This document shows, piece after piece, positions 33,725 to 42,238 of a stretch of DNA of 64,000 nucleotides. Each line of letters opens with the position of its first letter. The stretch's first letter is position 1. The notes under the pieces were generated by a model that saw only the letters and a program-made list of their open reading frames with translations, did no database searches and had not been told where the DNA came from. The position numbers and the translations under genes were made by a program. Source of the DNA: CAVXDY01 sp963721335 (GTDB lineage: Bacteria > Actinomycetota > Thermoleophilia > Miltoncostaeales > Miltoncostaeaceae); contig CAVRIV010000001.1 in assembly GCA_963721335.1 (NCBI GenBank), forward strand, positions 496,001 to 560,000, given 5' to 3'.

Positions 33725-34389
33725 TGCGAGCCCCCCTCGTCGTCCTCCGGCAGCCGTGCCGGACGGGTTGACCACAGCAGCCCCACGCCGATCGCCGCAA
33801 GGGCCGCGATGGCGATGGCGATCACGCCGAGCCAGATCGCGGCGCCGGAGTCGTCGTCGTCGCGGCCCGCGACGGCCGCGGGCGCGCCCGGCACCGCGGT
33901 GCCGGCCGCGACGATCTCCATCCGGGCCGCCGGGCCGGGAGCGGAGGGCCCGGTCTCCTGGGAGGTCCCGCCCTCCTGCTCGGGCGGCCCGGTCCACGGC
34001 TTCACCTGGCCGTCGGCGTACGTCTGGCGCACCTTCCAGGCCACCGTGCCGGTCTCGAACGGCGTCGCGAGCATCGTGAAGTCCGCGAACCGGCCGACGC
34101 CGATCGTGCCTCCGCGGAACACCACCCCGCGGTAGCGGCCGTCGGTCGCGAGCTGCGGCCGCACGGTCCAGCCCGGGGGAGGCACGCCGAAGCTGTACAC
34201 CGTCACCTGGCTGGGGAACTGCACCTGGACCGCGGTCGTCGGGAGGTTGCGCTCGGTCGGAACGCGCACGGTCAGCTCGAGGGCCACCCCCTGCTCCACG
34301 CGCGCGGGCAGCACCTCCACGTGCGCCGTCGCCGGTGCCACGGCCGCCAGCGAGGCCACCAGCGCCCCGAGCGCGACCCGAGCCCTCAC
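33721..34389 (-). CDS. YcnI/DUF1775 exported protein
   Basis: This 222-residue protein has a signal peptide (about 1-22) that would leave an N-terminal histidine (HVEVLPARVEQG), the copper ligand described for YcnI proteins. The DUF1775 domain (about 23-150) shows WTVRPQLATDGRYRGVVFRGG, and a C-terminal membrane helix (about 183-205) anchors it. A role in copper handling is likely by family. It overlaps its neighbours by 4 bases on each side. Confidence 0.85.
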   Translation of the reverse strand: MRARVALGALVASLAAVAPATAHVEVLPARVEQGVALELTVRVPTERNLPTTAVQVQFPSQVTVYSFGVPPPGWTVRPQLATDGRYRGVVFRGGTIGVGRFADFTMLATPFETGTVAWKVRQTYADGQVKPWTGPPEQEGGTSQETGPSAPGPAARMEIVAAGTAVPGAPAAVAGRDDDDSGAAIWLGVIAIAIAALAAIGVGLLWSTRPARLPEDDEGGSQ

Positions 34390-34811
34390 GCGCGCAGGGT
34401 GTCGGTGAGGGCGTCGAGCATGGCGACGTAGATTAGAGCCTGCGCCCGATCGGTCAGCGTCATCCGGTAGGTGAAGGCCATCGGGCCCTCCGCGCGCGCG
34501 TCGATCGTCAGCCGCGTGCCGTCAGGCTCGGGCTCGAGCAGCGTGCGGGTGGTCGCCCGGAGCCCCAGCGCCCGCGCCTCCCAGGCGATCTCCCGCGCGG
34601 GCTCCACGACCGTCAGCCGCGGCCGCGTGTAGAAGTCGCGTCCGCGGGGGTGGCGAAGCTGCAGCTCGAGCAGGGTGCCCGCGGCCAGTGGTCCGTCCAG
34701 GCGCGCGGCCAGGCAGTGCGGGTTCCAGTCGGGCCAGCCGGCGAAGTCGGTCAACCGCTCCCAGGCCGCCGCCGGCGCCGCCGGCGCGACCACCGTCACC
34801 GTGACGCTCAA
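34386..34811 (-). CDS. SRPBCC/polyketide-cyclase-like protein
   Basis: This 141-residue START-fold protein has AAAWERLTDFAGWPDWNPH near the start, PRLTVVEPAREIAWEARALG in the middle and a long C-terminal helix. Ligand unknown. The TTG start at 34811 directly follows the TGA of the DUF1385 gene, and its stop overlaps the YcnI start by 4 bases, so it is coupled to both. Confidence 0.8.
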   Translation of the reverse strand: MSVTVTVVAPAAPAAAWERLTDFAGWPDWNPHCLAARLDGPLAAGTLLELQLRHPRGRDFYTRPRLTVVEPAREIAWEARALGLRATTRTLLEPEPDGTRLTIDARAEGPMAFTYRMTLTDRAQALIYVAMLDALTDTLRA

Positions 34812-35640
34812 TCAGGCCGCGGTCGCCGGGTCGGCCGCCTCGGCCCGCAGCAGGGCCTCCATCGCCGCCCGCCCCACCAGCAGATCGCCCTCGCTCGGCT
34901 CCCGGGTCGCGAAGCCCGACTGCATCGCGTGGCCCACCCCGTGCACGACCCGCGAGACGGGGTGCTCGGGCCGCCGGGCCGAGAACGCGAACACCTCGAC
35001 CGCGCAGCCGATGCTGAGCGCCGCCACCACCGAGCGGCCCCCGATGGCGCGCCGCCCCAGCAGCTTGCGCGCGACGGTGTTCCCCACGGTCGTGGAGACC
35101 AGGAGCGGGAAGGATCAGGTTGCTGCCGCAGCGATCGTGCTCCTTGGCGTGGTCGGCGGCCTTGGCCACCTCGTCCGCGCCCCCGGCCTCGTAGGCCGCG
35201 ATGCTCTTGTGCTCCACCGCGTGCCACACGGCCGCGCGCGAGCCGCGCAGCGTCACGAGCGCGGGAGCCAGGCCCGCCACGGCGCCCACCGCCTCCTGGG
35301 CCAGCACCGACCGCAGCCGCCGCCGGGCCAGTGCCGCGACCGCCGACGCGCCCACGGCGGCCATGATCGCGCGCCGGTCCTCCATCGCGAAGCGGGCCTG
35401 CGGCAGGCCGCGCCGCACGGAGGGGAGCACCGCGAACGCCTCGCCCAGGCGCACGAGGCCGCGGACCAGCGGCAGGTCGCCCAGGGGGCCGGCGCCCAGC
35501 AGGCGCTTGCGGCCCGAGGCCACGATCAGCCTCCCGTCATCGCCCCGGACGGCGGCGGCCCAGTGGCGCGGGCCATGCACCAGGAGGCCGTTGGCGAGGG
35601 CCATCCCGCCGAGGCGGTTGCTGCGCGGCGGGTCGGCCAT
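34812..35640 (-). CDS. DUF1385 (YqhQ-like) membrane protein, one frameshift
   Basis: A membrane protein of about 276 residues with the DUF1385 pattern: GGMALANGLLVHGPRHWAAA at the start, PLVRGLVRLGEA, and AVEHKSIAAYEAG...HDRCGSNL. The C-terminal part (TVGNTVARKLLG, PEHPVSRVVHGVGHAMQ) is in another frame, so one indel near 35105 interrupts it. Function unknown. The ATG at 35640 has a TACATT hexamer (35652-35647, minus) ending 6 bases upstream. It heads the minus-strand operon to NAPRTase. Confidence 0.8.
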
Positions 35641-35667
35641 GAGACCAATGTAGCTGAGACCATGCGG

Positions 35668-35767
35668 TTGATGGCCCTCTTGAGCGGGGCCATCAAGCGC
35701 GCCCGGACCGCCTGGCCGGCGGCCCGCGCAGACCGGCGCACCGGCTTCGCCGGGCTGGCGCCGGGAA
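35668..35767 (+). repeat. SR1 structured repeat, copy 3
   Basis: Stem 1 TTGATGGCCC (35668-35677) pairs perfectly with GGGCCATCAA (35687-35696) around loop TCTTGAGCG. Stem 2 carries CCGCC-TGGCC-GGCGG at its tip. Stem 3 is the CCGGCG...CGCCGG double stem with inner CACCGG-CTTC-GCCGGG, and it ends GGGAAAG. The stem 1 sequence differs completely from copies 1 and 4 while pairing is kept. It lies upstream of the DUF1385 promoter. Confidence 0.82.
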
Positions 35768-35801
35768 AGACACGAGAGCCGATCATTCTGTGGCAAGTTC
35801 T

Positions 35802-35916
35802 CGCTTGTCCCGGCGGCCGTCCCCGGCGCAGCCGGTGACGCCGGTCCGCAAATGCGCTCGGCCAGAGCGCATTTGGCGTCAGGCCGGCCCCGCGTAAGAG
35901 GGCCGGCTTACGCTGG
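35802..35916 (-). repeat. SR1 structured repeat, copy 4
   Basis: On the minus strand it begins CCAGCGTAAGCCGG and ends GGGACAAGCG, nearly identical to copy 1 over stems 1 and 3. Stem 2 is CAAATGCGCTC/GAGCGCATTTG (35849-35859 with 35865-35875), replacing CATCTGCATCC/GGATGCAGATG of copy 1. The RidA stop codon (35908-35910) lies inside its first bases. It forms an inverted pair with copy 3. Confidence 0.85.
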
Positions 35917-36300
35917 AGCAGCGATGGCCTCCGCCTCGATCTCGACCCGCCACCGCGGGTCCAGGAGAGCCACCACCACGACCATCGTGGCCGCCGGCCG
36001 CGCCGCGCCGAAGGCCTCGCCGTGCACGGCCGCCACGGCGCCGGCGTCGGCGGCGTCGGTGAGGAAGACGCGCGTGCGCACCACGTCCTCGAGGCCCGCC
36101 CCGAGCTCGGCGAGGGCCTCGCGCACGATCTCCACGCACCGGCGCGCCTGGGCGGCCGGGTCCGGGTCGCAGGAGCCGTCCGGCCACACCGGGGCGGTCC
36201 CGGACACCAGCACCCGGTCGCCCACGCGCACCGCCCGGCTGAAGCCGATGGTCGCCTCGAAGGGCGAGCCCGACGAGGCGCGCCGCCGCCCCCCGCTCAC
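35908..36300 (-). CDS. RidA/YjgF-family protein
   Basis: This 130-residue homotrimeric-type enamine/imine deaminase family member has FSRAVRVGDRVLVSGTAP, ARRCVEIVREALAELGAGLEDVVRTRVF (the conserved Arg that binds substrate carboxylate), GEAFGAARPAATMVVV and a C-terminal EIEAEAIA. The GTG start overlaps the ThyX gene stop by 4 bases. The stop codon is contributed by the edge of an SR1 repeat. Confidence 0.85.
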   Translation of the reverse strand: MSGGRRRASSGSPFEATIGFSRAVRVGDRVLVSGTAPVWPDGSCDPDPAAQARRCVEIVREALAELGAGLEDVVRTRVFLTDAADAGAVAAVHGEAFGAARPAATMVVVVALLDPRWRVEIEAEAIAAPA

Positions 36301-37898
36301 GACCGCGTCCGGCGCTCCTCGAGGCGCCGCTCCGCCGCGAGGCGGCCCGCCGCCGGGTCGCTCGTGTCCACGAAGGACATCATCGCGGCGATCGCTCCGT
36401 GGCCCGCCACGTCGCGGATCAGGCGGTGCATCTCGCGGGCCACCCATCGGTACGACTCGTGGCCCTGGGGCTGGCTGCGCAGCTCGATCAGGTGCATGGC
36501 CTCGCGCGCGTTCATGGTCATCGTGAACCGGATCCTGTGGGCCAGGGTCACGGCATACGAGGCCTCGGCCGGCATGTCGGTCACGAGCCGGTCGTAGAGG
36601 CTCGCGCAGGCCCTCTGCGCCGCCGCGTAGGCGTCGCCGGCGCCCGCCGCCGCGACCTCGTCGGGAACCGCGTAGCCGAGCGCGGGGGTGAGCGGCTGCG
36701 CCTGGAGGCTCAGCATCCGGTGGCGCTGGAGGTCGCGGTAGGCGCCGTAGTCGCAGACCACCTCGAAGGCATAGATCGTGGCCTCGAGGGCACGCCCGGG
36801 CCGCTGGCGCCGGTCGTCGCGCCGGCCGGCCCACGCCGAGAGGGCGGCCTCCCGCCGGTCGGCGTCCAGCGTCGCGACGTGCGCGCGCACCTCGCCCAGG
36901 TCCCGCCCGCTGGCGGGCCACAGCGCCTGCGCCAGGACGCGGGCCTCGCCGTCCGGGTCGAAGTCCACGAGGCGCACGGCCGGCCCGTCCTCGCGGTCGG
37001 CGGAGGGCAGCAGCAGGCCCGACGCCAGCTCGGCGGCCGTCGCCTCGCTCGCGCGCATGTAGGCGCCGTGGGCCACGCCGCGGTCCGGGCGGTCGACGCG
37101 GGTCAGGAACGCCGGGATGACCTTGCGCAGCTCGCGCAGCAGGGACGCGGCGCAGTCGCGCGCCTCGGGCAGCGGGTGGGCGCCCATCCGGATCAGCATC
37201 GCCTCGTAGGCCTGACCCGAGGCGAAGACGCCCACGTTGGCGGTCGTGGCCGCCGGCAGCAGCCCGCGCAACAGGTCGAGGGCCGCGGCGCGGATCGCCC
37301 GGTCGCGGGCGGGGGCCGGCACCGCCGGGTCCGCCGGCACGCGCGCGCCCACGTGCTCGACCAGCCGCGGCAGGAGCTCCGCATAGGCCTCGAAGGCGCC
37401 GTCGAGCGTCGCCGTGTAGGCGGGGCCGTGCTCGGGGTGGGCCATCACCGCCGCGGGCCGGTGGTACCGGAACCGTCCACCGGGGCGGTCGGTGTAGGGG
37501 ATGTAGCGGGTCAACTGCTCCAGGTAGCTCGCCAGACGTCCCCACTGGAGCACCTTGGTGAGCAGGTTGGACGCGCCCTCGACCGCGACGTGGGCGCCGC
37601 CGAGCTGCGCCACCGAATCGTCGCCGTACTCCGCGAGGACGCGCTCGTAGAGGGCCTCGGCCCGTGCCTCCCCCACCGGCGCAGAGCCGGAGACCGGACC
37701 GCCCTGGGGCTCGTCTCCCCCGAGGAACTCGTCCAGCAGCAGGCGGCGCAGCGACTTGGGGCTGCGCGAGTAGCGCGCGAAGAGGGCGCCCTTCACCACC
37801 TCGGGGAGGTTCGTGAGCGCGAAGACCGGGCCCGTGGTGTCGGTGACGTAGGGGGCCACGCGCTCGCGCTCGCGCTCGCTGAGATCGTGTCCGGCCAC
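36297..37898 (-). CDS. tandem ThyX-domain protein (FAD-dependent thymidylate synthase-like)
   Basis: This 533-residue protein is about twice the length of ThyX and reads as two ThyX modules. The N-terminal half has GDDSVAQLGGAHVAVEGASN and LEQLTRYIPYTDR; the C-terminal half has YAFEVVCDYGAYRDLQRHRM, then HRIRFTMTMNAREAMHLIELR, the folate/FAD region. The ThyX signature RHRx7S appears as RHRMLSLQAQPL, with Pro where the catalytic Ser is expected. It may make dTMP with FADH2 and methylene-folate, or be a degenerate paralog. The start is GTG at 37898 by homology; ATG at 37946 is an alternative. Confidence 0.75.
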   Translation of the reverse strand: MAGHDLSERERERVAPYVTDTTGPVFALTNLPEVVKGALFARYSRSPKSLRRLLLDEFLGGDEPQGGPVSGSAPVGEARAEALYERVLAEYGDDSVAQLGGAHVAVEGASNLLTKVLQWGRLASYLEQLTRYIPYTDRPGGRFRYHRPAAVMAHPEHGPAYTATLDGAFEAYAELLPRLVEHVGARVPADPAVPAPARDRAIRAAALDLLRGLLPAATTANVGVFASGQAYEAMLIRMGAHPLPEARDCAASLLRELRKVIPAFLTRVDRPDRGVAHGAYMRASEATAAELASGLLLPSADREDGPAVRLVDFDPDGEARVLAQALWPASGRDLGEVRAHVATLDADRREAALSAWAGRRDDRRQRPGRALEATIYAFEVVCDYGAYRDLQRHRMLSLQAQPLTPALGYAVPDEVAAAGAGDAYAAAQRACASLYDRLVTDMPAEASYAVTLAHRIRFTMTMNAREAMHLIELRSQPQGHESYRWVAREMHRLIRDVAGHGAIAAMMSFVDTSDPAAGRLAAERRLEERRTRS

Positions 37899-37955
37899 CC
37901 CGCCCCCGATCGCTTCCGGCTTTGCTCGGGACCACGTGACGGGCATCCTAGTGCG

Positions 37956-39548
37956 GTGCCCCGCCCCCGTACCCTCGTCGCGACCCTCGCCGCGGCCCTC
38001 ATCGCCCTCGCCTGGGCGGCGTCGGCCGCCGCCGAGCCCCCCTCGGTGCTCGCGCGGGTGGCCCCGGACGTCGCCGCCGAGCGGCTCGGACCCGCGGCGC
38101 GCCCCGCGCTGCCCCCGAGCGTCGTGCGCCGGATGGAGCGGCGAGCCGGCCGGGCCCTGCCCGAGCTCCGCCGCTGGTACCGGGTGCCGGCCGGAGACGC
38201 GGCGGGCGCACGGCGGCTGGCCCGGACCCTCGACGCCCGGCCGGGGGTCGCCGCGGGCCTGGCCGTCCGCCTGGCGCCGCCGCCGACCATCTGCCGGATT
38301 CCGCCCGCCGGGGGCTGGCCGCTCGTGAGCCCCGGCGCGCCCACGCCGGACCTGACCCCGTTCCAGGACCATCGCGCCGGGCTCGCCATACCGCCCGGTG
38401 CCGCCGGGGCGGGCATCACGATCGCCGACATCGAGTACGACTGGCGCCCGAGCCACGAGGAGCTGGCTCCGCGCTCCCTGCCCGCGCCCGTCGGACCGGC
38501 CGGAGGGCTCGACCCGAGCTTCCTCGCGAAGGAGCACGGCACCGCCGTGCTCGGGCTGCTGGGGGCCGCCGACGACGGCCGGGGCGTGAGCGGGCTGGCG
38601 CCCGCCGCGGCGCTGCGGCCGCGCGCGCCGTTCTCGGCGGCCGGCGCCTACGAGCTCCAGGCGGCCATCGCCGCCGCGGCCGACGGGCTGCGGCCGGGCG
38701 ACGTCCTCCTCGTGGAGCAGCAGATCCTGGTCAACGCCGACCCCTCTCCCACGGTGCAGCGCCTCGTGCTGGCGCCGGTCGAGGCCGACGCCTTCGCGCG
38801 CGACGTCATCGCCGCGGTCGCCGCCGGGGGCATCGTGGTCGTCGAGCCGGCCGGCAACGAGGGCGTCGATCTCGCCTCCCTGGGGCGCCCGTGGCTGTCC
38901 GCCGGCCCCGGCGAGGCCGGCCACTCCGGCGCGCTGATGGTCGGCGCGGGTGGCTCCGCGGCGTCGCCGAGCGGCGACCTGCGCACCGCGCTGCGCTCCA
39001 ACCACGGCCGCCGCGTGGACGTGCAGGGCTACGGCGAGGGGGTCGTCACCGCCGGCTACGGAGAGGGCTGGAGTCCGCCCGGCGACCGCGCGTACACCTC
39101 GTGCTTCGATGGCACGTCCAGCGCCGCCGCCACGGTGGCCGGCGCGGTGGCGGTGCTGCAGGGCATCGTGGAGGCCGCGGGGGGAGCGCCCCTGACGCCC
39201 GCCGCCGTGCGCGCGCGCCTGGTGGCGACCGGGCTGCCCCAGCCCGCGGGCGAGGTCCAGCCGATCGGCCCGCGGCCGCAGGTGGCCGCCGCGGCGGCGC
39301 TACCGCGCCCGCGCCCGCGCCCTAGCGCCTACCAGGAGGCGGTGGACCCACTCGTGTCGGTCTGCTCCATCGGCCAGACCTCGGGCAGGTCGATCTCGAA
39401 GTTGCCCTCGGCGTCCGCGTGCCTCTTGTGCCACTCGGTGAAGTTGGGGATCGAGAAGCCCACGACGCGGAAGTTGGTGCGGTCGACCCGCACGATCAGC
39501 TCGCGCTCGGGGTCCATCACCGCGAGCGCGGGACTGGGGATTCCGTAG
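37956..39548 (+). CDS. secreted subtilisin-like (S8) protease, 3' end uncertain
   Basis: A signal peptide (about 1-26) is followed by a proregion and an S8 catalytic domain with D158 (IADIEYDW), H194 (EHGTAVLG), N301 (PAGNEG) and S388 (FDGTSSAAAT). The domain ends near residue 448. After an Arg-Pro run (39300-39323) the open frame continues 75 residues that are antisense to the next gene and not protein-like. In an adjacent frame a TAG follows that run at once, so a one-base indel in the GC repeat would explain the missing stop. The GTG start has a CATCCT hexamer 6 bases upstream. Confidence 0.8.
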   Translation: MPRPRTLVATLAAALIALAWAASAAAEPPSVLARVAPDVAAERLGPAARPALPPSVVRRMERRAGRALPELRRWYRVPAGDAAGARRLARTLDARPGVAAGLAVRLAPPPTICRIPPAGGWPLVSPGAPTPDLTPFQDHRAGLAIPPGAAGAGITIADIEYDWRPSHEELAPRSLPAPVGPAGGLDPSFLAKEHGTAVLGLLGAADDGRGVSGLAPAAALRPRAPFSAAGAYELQAAIAAAADGLRPGDVLLVEQQILVNADPSPTVQRLVLAPVEADAFARDVIAAVAAGGIVVVEPAGNEGVDLASLGRPWLSAGPGEAGHSGALMVGAGGSAASPSGDLRTALRSNHGRRVDVQGYGEGVVTAGYGEGWSPPGDRAYTSCFDGTSSAAATVAGAVAVLQGIVEAAGGAPLTPAAVRARLVATGLPQPAGEVQPIGPRPQVAAAAALPRPRPRPSAYQEAVDPLVSVCSIGQTSGRSISKLPSASACLLCHSVKLGIEKPTTRKLVRSTRTISSRSGSITASAGLGIP

Positions 39549-39706
39549 GAGCAGTGGTAGGCGTCCTTCACGGCGTCGTAGCGCGTCATCGAGTCGGCGG
39601 GGGAGTAGGTGCCCGCCCCCACGGCCGAGGCCGGCCCGTCCGGCGGCCCCTCGGGAGGTGTCCCTCCGGGCCCCTGGCCGGGTGGTGTGGGCGGCGTGGT
39701 GCTCAT
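39329..39706 (-). CDS. hypothetical protein, DUF2283-like C-terminal half
   Basis: A 125-residue protein with a Pro/Gly-rich N-terminus (about 1-38) and a compact C-terminal part: LAVMDPERELIVRVDRTNFR and VVGFSIPNFTEWHK. The pattern of beta strand, turn, VGFSI recalls DUF2283-type small proteins, but I am not certain. Its ATG overlaps the YqeY stop... in fact the yqeY gene precedes it and the two overlap by 4 bases (ATGA), which supports expression. Confidence 0.6.
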   Translation of the reverse strand: MSTTPPTPPGQGPGGTPPEGPPDGPASAVGAGTYSPADSMTRYDAVKDAYHCSYGIPSPALAVMDPERELIVRVDRTNFRVVGFSIPNFTEWHKRHADAEGNFEIDLPEVWPMEQTDTSGSTASW

Positions 39707-40170
39707 CGGTCTCCCTCCAGCAGGCGTTGCGCGATCGCTCTCACGTCCTTCCCGTCGGCCCGGCCGCCCATGCGGGGCATCGCGGCCTTCATCACGCGCC
39801 CCAGGTCGCCCGGGCCGGTGGCCCCCTCGGCCGCGATCGCCTCCGCCACGATGGCGGCGATCGCCTCCTCGTCCATCTGGGCGGGCAGGTAGGCCTCGAG
39901 CACGGCCAGCTCCTCCGACTCCCGGTCGACCAGGTCGTCGCGCCCTCCGGCGCGGAACTGCTCGATGGACTCGCGGTGCTGCTTGACCAGGCCGCGCAGG
40001 ACCTTGGCCGCGGCCTCGTCGCTCAGGTCCCCGCGCGCCTCGATCTCCGCGTTCTTCAGCGCCGCCCGGGCCCGGCGGATCGTGCCGAGGCGCAGCTTCT
40101 CGCCCGCCCGCATGGCGTCCTTCTGGTCGCTGTCGAGCCGCTCGGCGAGCGCGGTGGGGTGGTCGGGCAT
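39703..40170 (-). CDS. GatB/YqeY domain protein
   Basis: This 155-residue protein matches YqeY, the stand-alone version of the tRNA-binding tail domain of amidotransferase GatB: LRLGTIRRARAALKNAEIEA, LAVLEAYLPAQMDEEAIAAIV and GRVMKAAMPRMGGRADGKDV. The exact role is unknown, probably tRNA-related. The ATG has TAGGCT (40182-40177, minus) ending 6 bases upstream, predicting leaderless transcription separate from the upstream genes. Confidence 0.9.
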   Translation of the reverse strand: MPDHPTALAERLDSDQKDAMRAGEKLRLGTIRRARAALKNAEIEARGDLSDEAAAKVLRGLVKQHRESIEQFRAGGRDDLVDRESEELAVLEAYLPAQMDEEAIAAIVAEAIAAEGATGPGDLGRVMKAAMPRMGGRADGKDVRAIAQRLLEGDR

Positions 40171-40179
40171 CGCATAAGC

Positions 40180-40866
40180 CTAGCCCGCGGACCCCCGCCT
40201 GCGCCGTCCGTCGAACGGGCGGTCCAGGAGCCAGAAGAGCGCCAGGGCGAGGGCCGCGGCCGCGGGGATGTACCAGGGCCATGGGCCCATCAGGTCGAGC
40301 AGGCTGTCCTGCCGTGGAGGATGGCGCAGGAACATGTAGTTGCCGCCGGTCGCCAGGCTCCCGATCGCGGCGAGGACGGTGACGCCCAGACTCCACGCGA
40401 AGACCCGGGCGACCGCGCCGGGCCGTGGGGTGCGCCGCCGGCCCCACGCCAGGAACACGGCGGCCACGACCACTCCCGAGTGGGCCACGACGAACCACCA
40501 CCAGCGGTAGTCGGGGAAGCCCTGGCGGAGGTCCGGCGTGAGCAGCGCCTGCACCGTCGCGGTCAGCGCCCAGAAGTACGTGAGCTCGAAGGCCAGCGCG
40601 CTCGGTCGCCAGAGGGCGATCACCGCCGCGATGGTCGCCGCGTCGGTCAGGTGCAGCGGCAGGTCGGTCCGGGCCGAGAGCCCCTGGTCGAGCGCGAGGA
40701 CGACGTGGAAGACGATCTCGTCGAGCACCAGCGCAATGGCCAGCGCGCGGCCGGCGAGGTCCACCCACGGCGCATCGGGTGTCCGCCGTGCCGCCAGGCC
40801 CAGCCCGACGCAGGCGAGCGCCGTGACGAGCAGGACCGCCAGGTGCTGCGTCGAGAACAGCTCCAC
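40180..40866 (-). CDS. TIGR02206/YwaF-family membrane protein
   Basis: This 228-residue integral membrane protein has about six helices and the family blocks DLPLHLTDAATIAAVIALW, QGFPDYRWWWFVVAHSG and GGNYMFLRHPP. Function unknown. The GTG start has GGGGGGAG upstream and lies 19 bases after the rarA stop, so it may be the last gene of that operon. Confidence 0.83.
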   Translation of the reverse strand: MELFSTQHLAVLLVTALACVGLGLAARRTPDAPWVDLAGRALAIALVLDEIVFHVVLALDQGLSARTDLPLHLTDAATIAAVIALWRPSALAFELTYFWALTATVQALLTPDLRQGFPDYRWWWFVVAHSGVVVAAVFLAWGRRRTPRPGAVARVFAWSLGVTVLAAIGSLATGGNYMFLRHPPRQDSLLDLMGPWPWYIPAAAALALALFWLLDRPFDGRRRRGSAG

Positions 40867-40885
40867 CGCGCCCGCTCCCCCCAGC

Positions 40886-42238
40886 CTAGAAGGGCTGCTC
40901 CTCGTCGGCCAGACGGGCCCGCAGGCGGCGCAGGCGCTCCGCGAGCTCGCCCTCGGCCCCTCGATCGGTGGGGTGGTAGAAGGTCACGCCCTCGAGCTCC
41001 TCGGGGAGCAGCGACTCGTCGAGCACCGCGTCGGGGTGGTCGTGCGGGTAGGTGTACCCCGTGCCGTGGCCGAGGTTGCGCGCGTTGGCGCGGCTGGCGT
41101 CGCGCAGCGCGATGGGCGGCCGCCGCGCGCCCTCGCGCTCCACGCGGTCGAGCGCCGCGCCGATCGCCCGGTAGGACGCGTTCGACTTGGGCGCCAGGGC
41201 GATGTAGGTCGTGGCCTGGGCGAGCGATATGCGCGCCTCGGGCAGGCCCACGAACTCCACCGCGCGGCCGGCCGCCACCGCCACCTCCAGCGCCCGTGGG
41301 TCGGCGTTGCCCACGTCCTCGCTGGCGGCCACGATCAGCCGCCGCGCGATGAACTTCGGGTCCTCGCCGCCGCTCAGCATCACGGCGAGGTAGTAGATGG
41401 CCGCGTCCGGGTCGCTGGCCCGCAGGCTCTTGATGAAGGCGGAGATCGTGTCGTAGTGAGCGTCGCCCTCGCGGTCGTAGACCACCGCCCGCCCGCCCGC
41501 CGCCGACTGGACCGCCTCGAGGGCGATCTCCGCGCCGTCCGGCGTCCCGGCCGCCGCGGCCTCCAGCAGGTTGAGCGCCCCGCGCGCGTCGCCGCCGGCG
41601 CGGGAGACGATCGCCGCACGCGCCTCCTCACCCAGGCCCACCCGCCCGCCGAGGCCCCGCGGGTCGGCGAGCGCCCGGTCGACCACCCGGCCGATCTCCT
41701 CGGCGCCCAGCGGCTCCAGCACCCAGACCCGCATTCGCGACACCAGGGCCGCGTTCACCTCGTACCAGGGGTTCTGGGTGGTGGCCCCGATCAGGGTCAG
41801 GAGCCCGTCCTCGACGGCGGGCAGCAGCGCGTCCTGCTGGGCCCGGTTGAAGCGGTGGATCTCGTCGAGGAACAGCACGGTCCGGGTGCCCGCCGCCAGC
41901 CGGTCGCGCGCGCGGGTCATCACGGCGCGCACGTCGGCGACGGTGGCCGACACGGCCGACAGCTCCTCGAATGCGGCCGACGTCGCGCCGGCCACCACGC
42001 GCGCGAGCGTGGTCTTCCCGCTGCCGGGGGGTCCGTAGAGGATCATCGAGGGGACCCGGTCGCCCGCGATCGCCTCCCGCAGGGCCCCGCCGGGCCCGAG
42101 CAGGGCCGGCTGGCCCACCACCTCGTCCAGCGTCTCGGGGCGCACGCGCGCGGCCAGCGGCCTCGTCTGCGACAGGCGCCCCTCCACGGCGGCCGCGAAG
42201 AGGTCGTCGCCGGGCGGCGGGGTGCGGGGCGGCGTCAC
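40886..42238 (-). CDS. rarA: replication-associated recombination protein A (MgsA)
   Basis: This 450-residue AAA+ ATPase acts at stalled replication forks. It contains Walker A GPPGSGKTT (about 70-78), Walker B LFLDEIHRFN, sensor region TTQNPWYEVNAALVSR, GGDARGALNLLE and the RarA-specific C-terminal block (KSLRASDPDAAIYYLAVML, GYTYPHDHP). The GTG start overlaps the MFS gene stop by 4 bases (GTGA). Confidence 0.93.
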   Translation of the reverse strand: MTPPRTPPPGDDLFAAAVEGRLSQTRPLAARVRPETLDEVVGQPALLGPGGALREAIAGDRVPSMILYGPPGSGKTTLARVVAGATSAAFEELSAVSATVADVRAVMTRARDRLAAGTRTVLFLDEIHRFNRAQQDALLPAVEDGLLTLIGATTQNPWYEVNAALVSRMRVWVLEPLGAEEIGRVVDRALADPRGLGGRVGLGEEARAAIVSRAGGDARGALNLLEAAAAGTPDGAEIALEAVQSAAGGRAVVYDREGDAHYDTISAFIKSLRASDPDAAIYYLAVMLSGGEDPKFIARRLIVAASEDVGNADPRALEVAVAAGRAVEFVGLPEARISLAQATTYIALAPKSNASYRAIGAALDRVEREGARRPPIALRDASRANARNLGHGTGYTYPHDHPDAVLDESLLPEELEGVTFYHPTDRGAEGELAERLRRLRARLADEEQPF

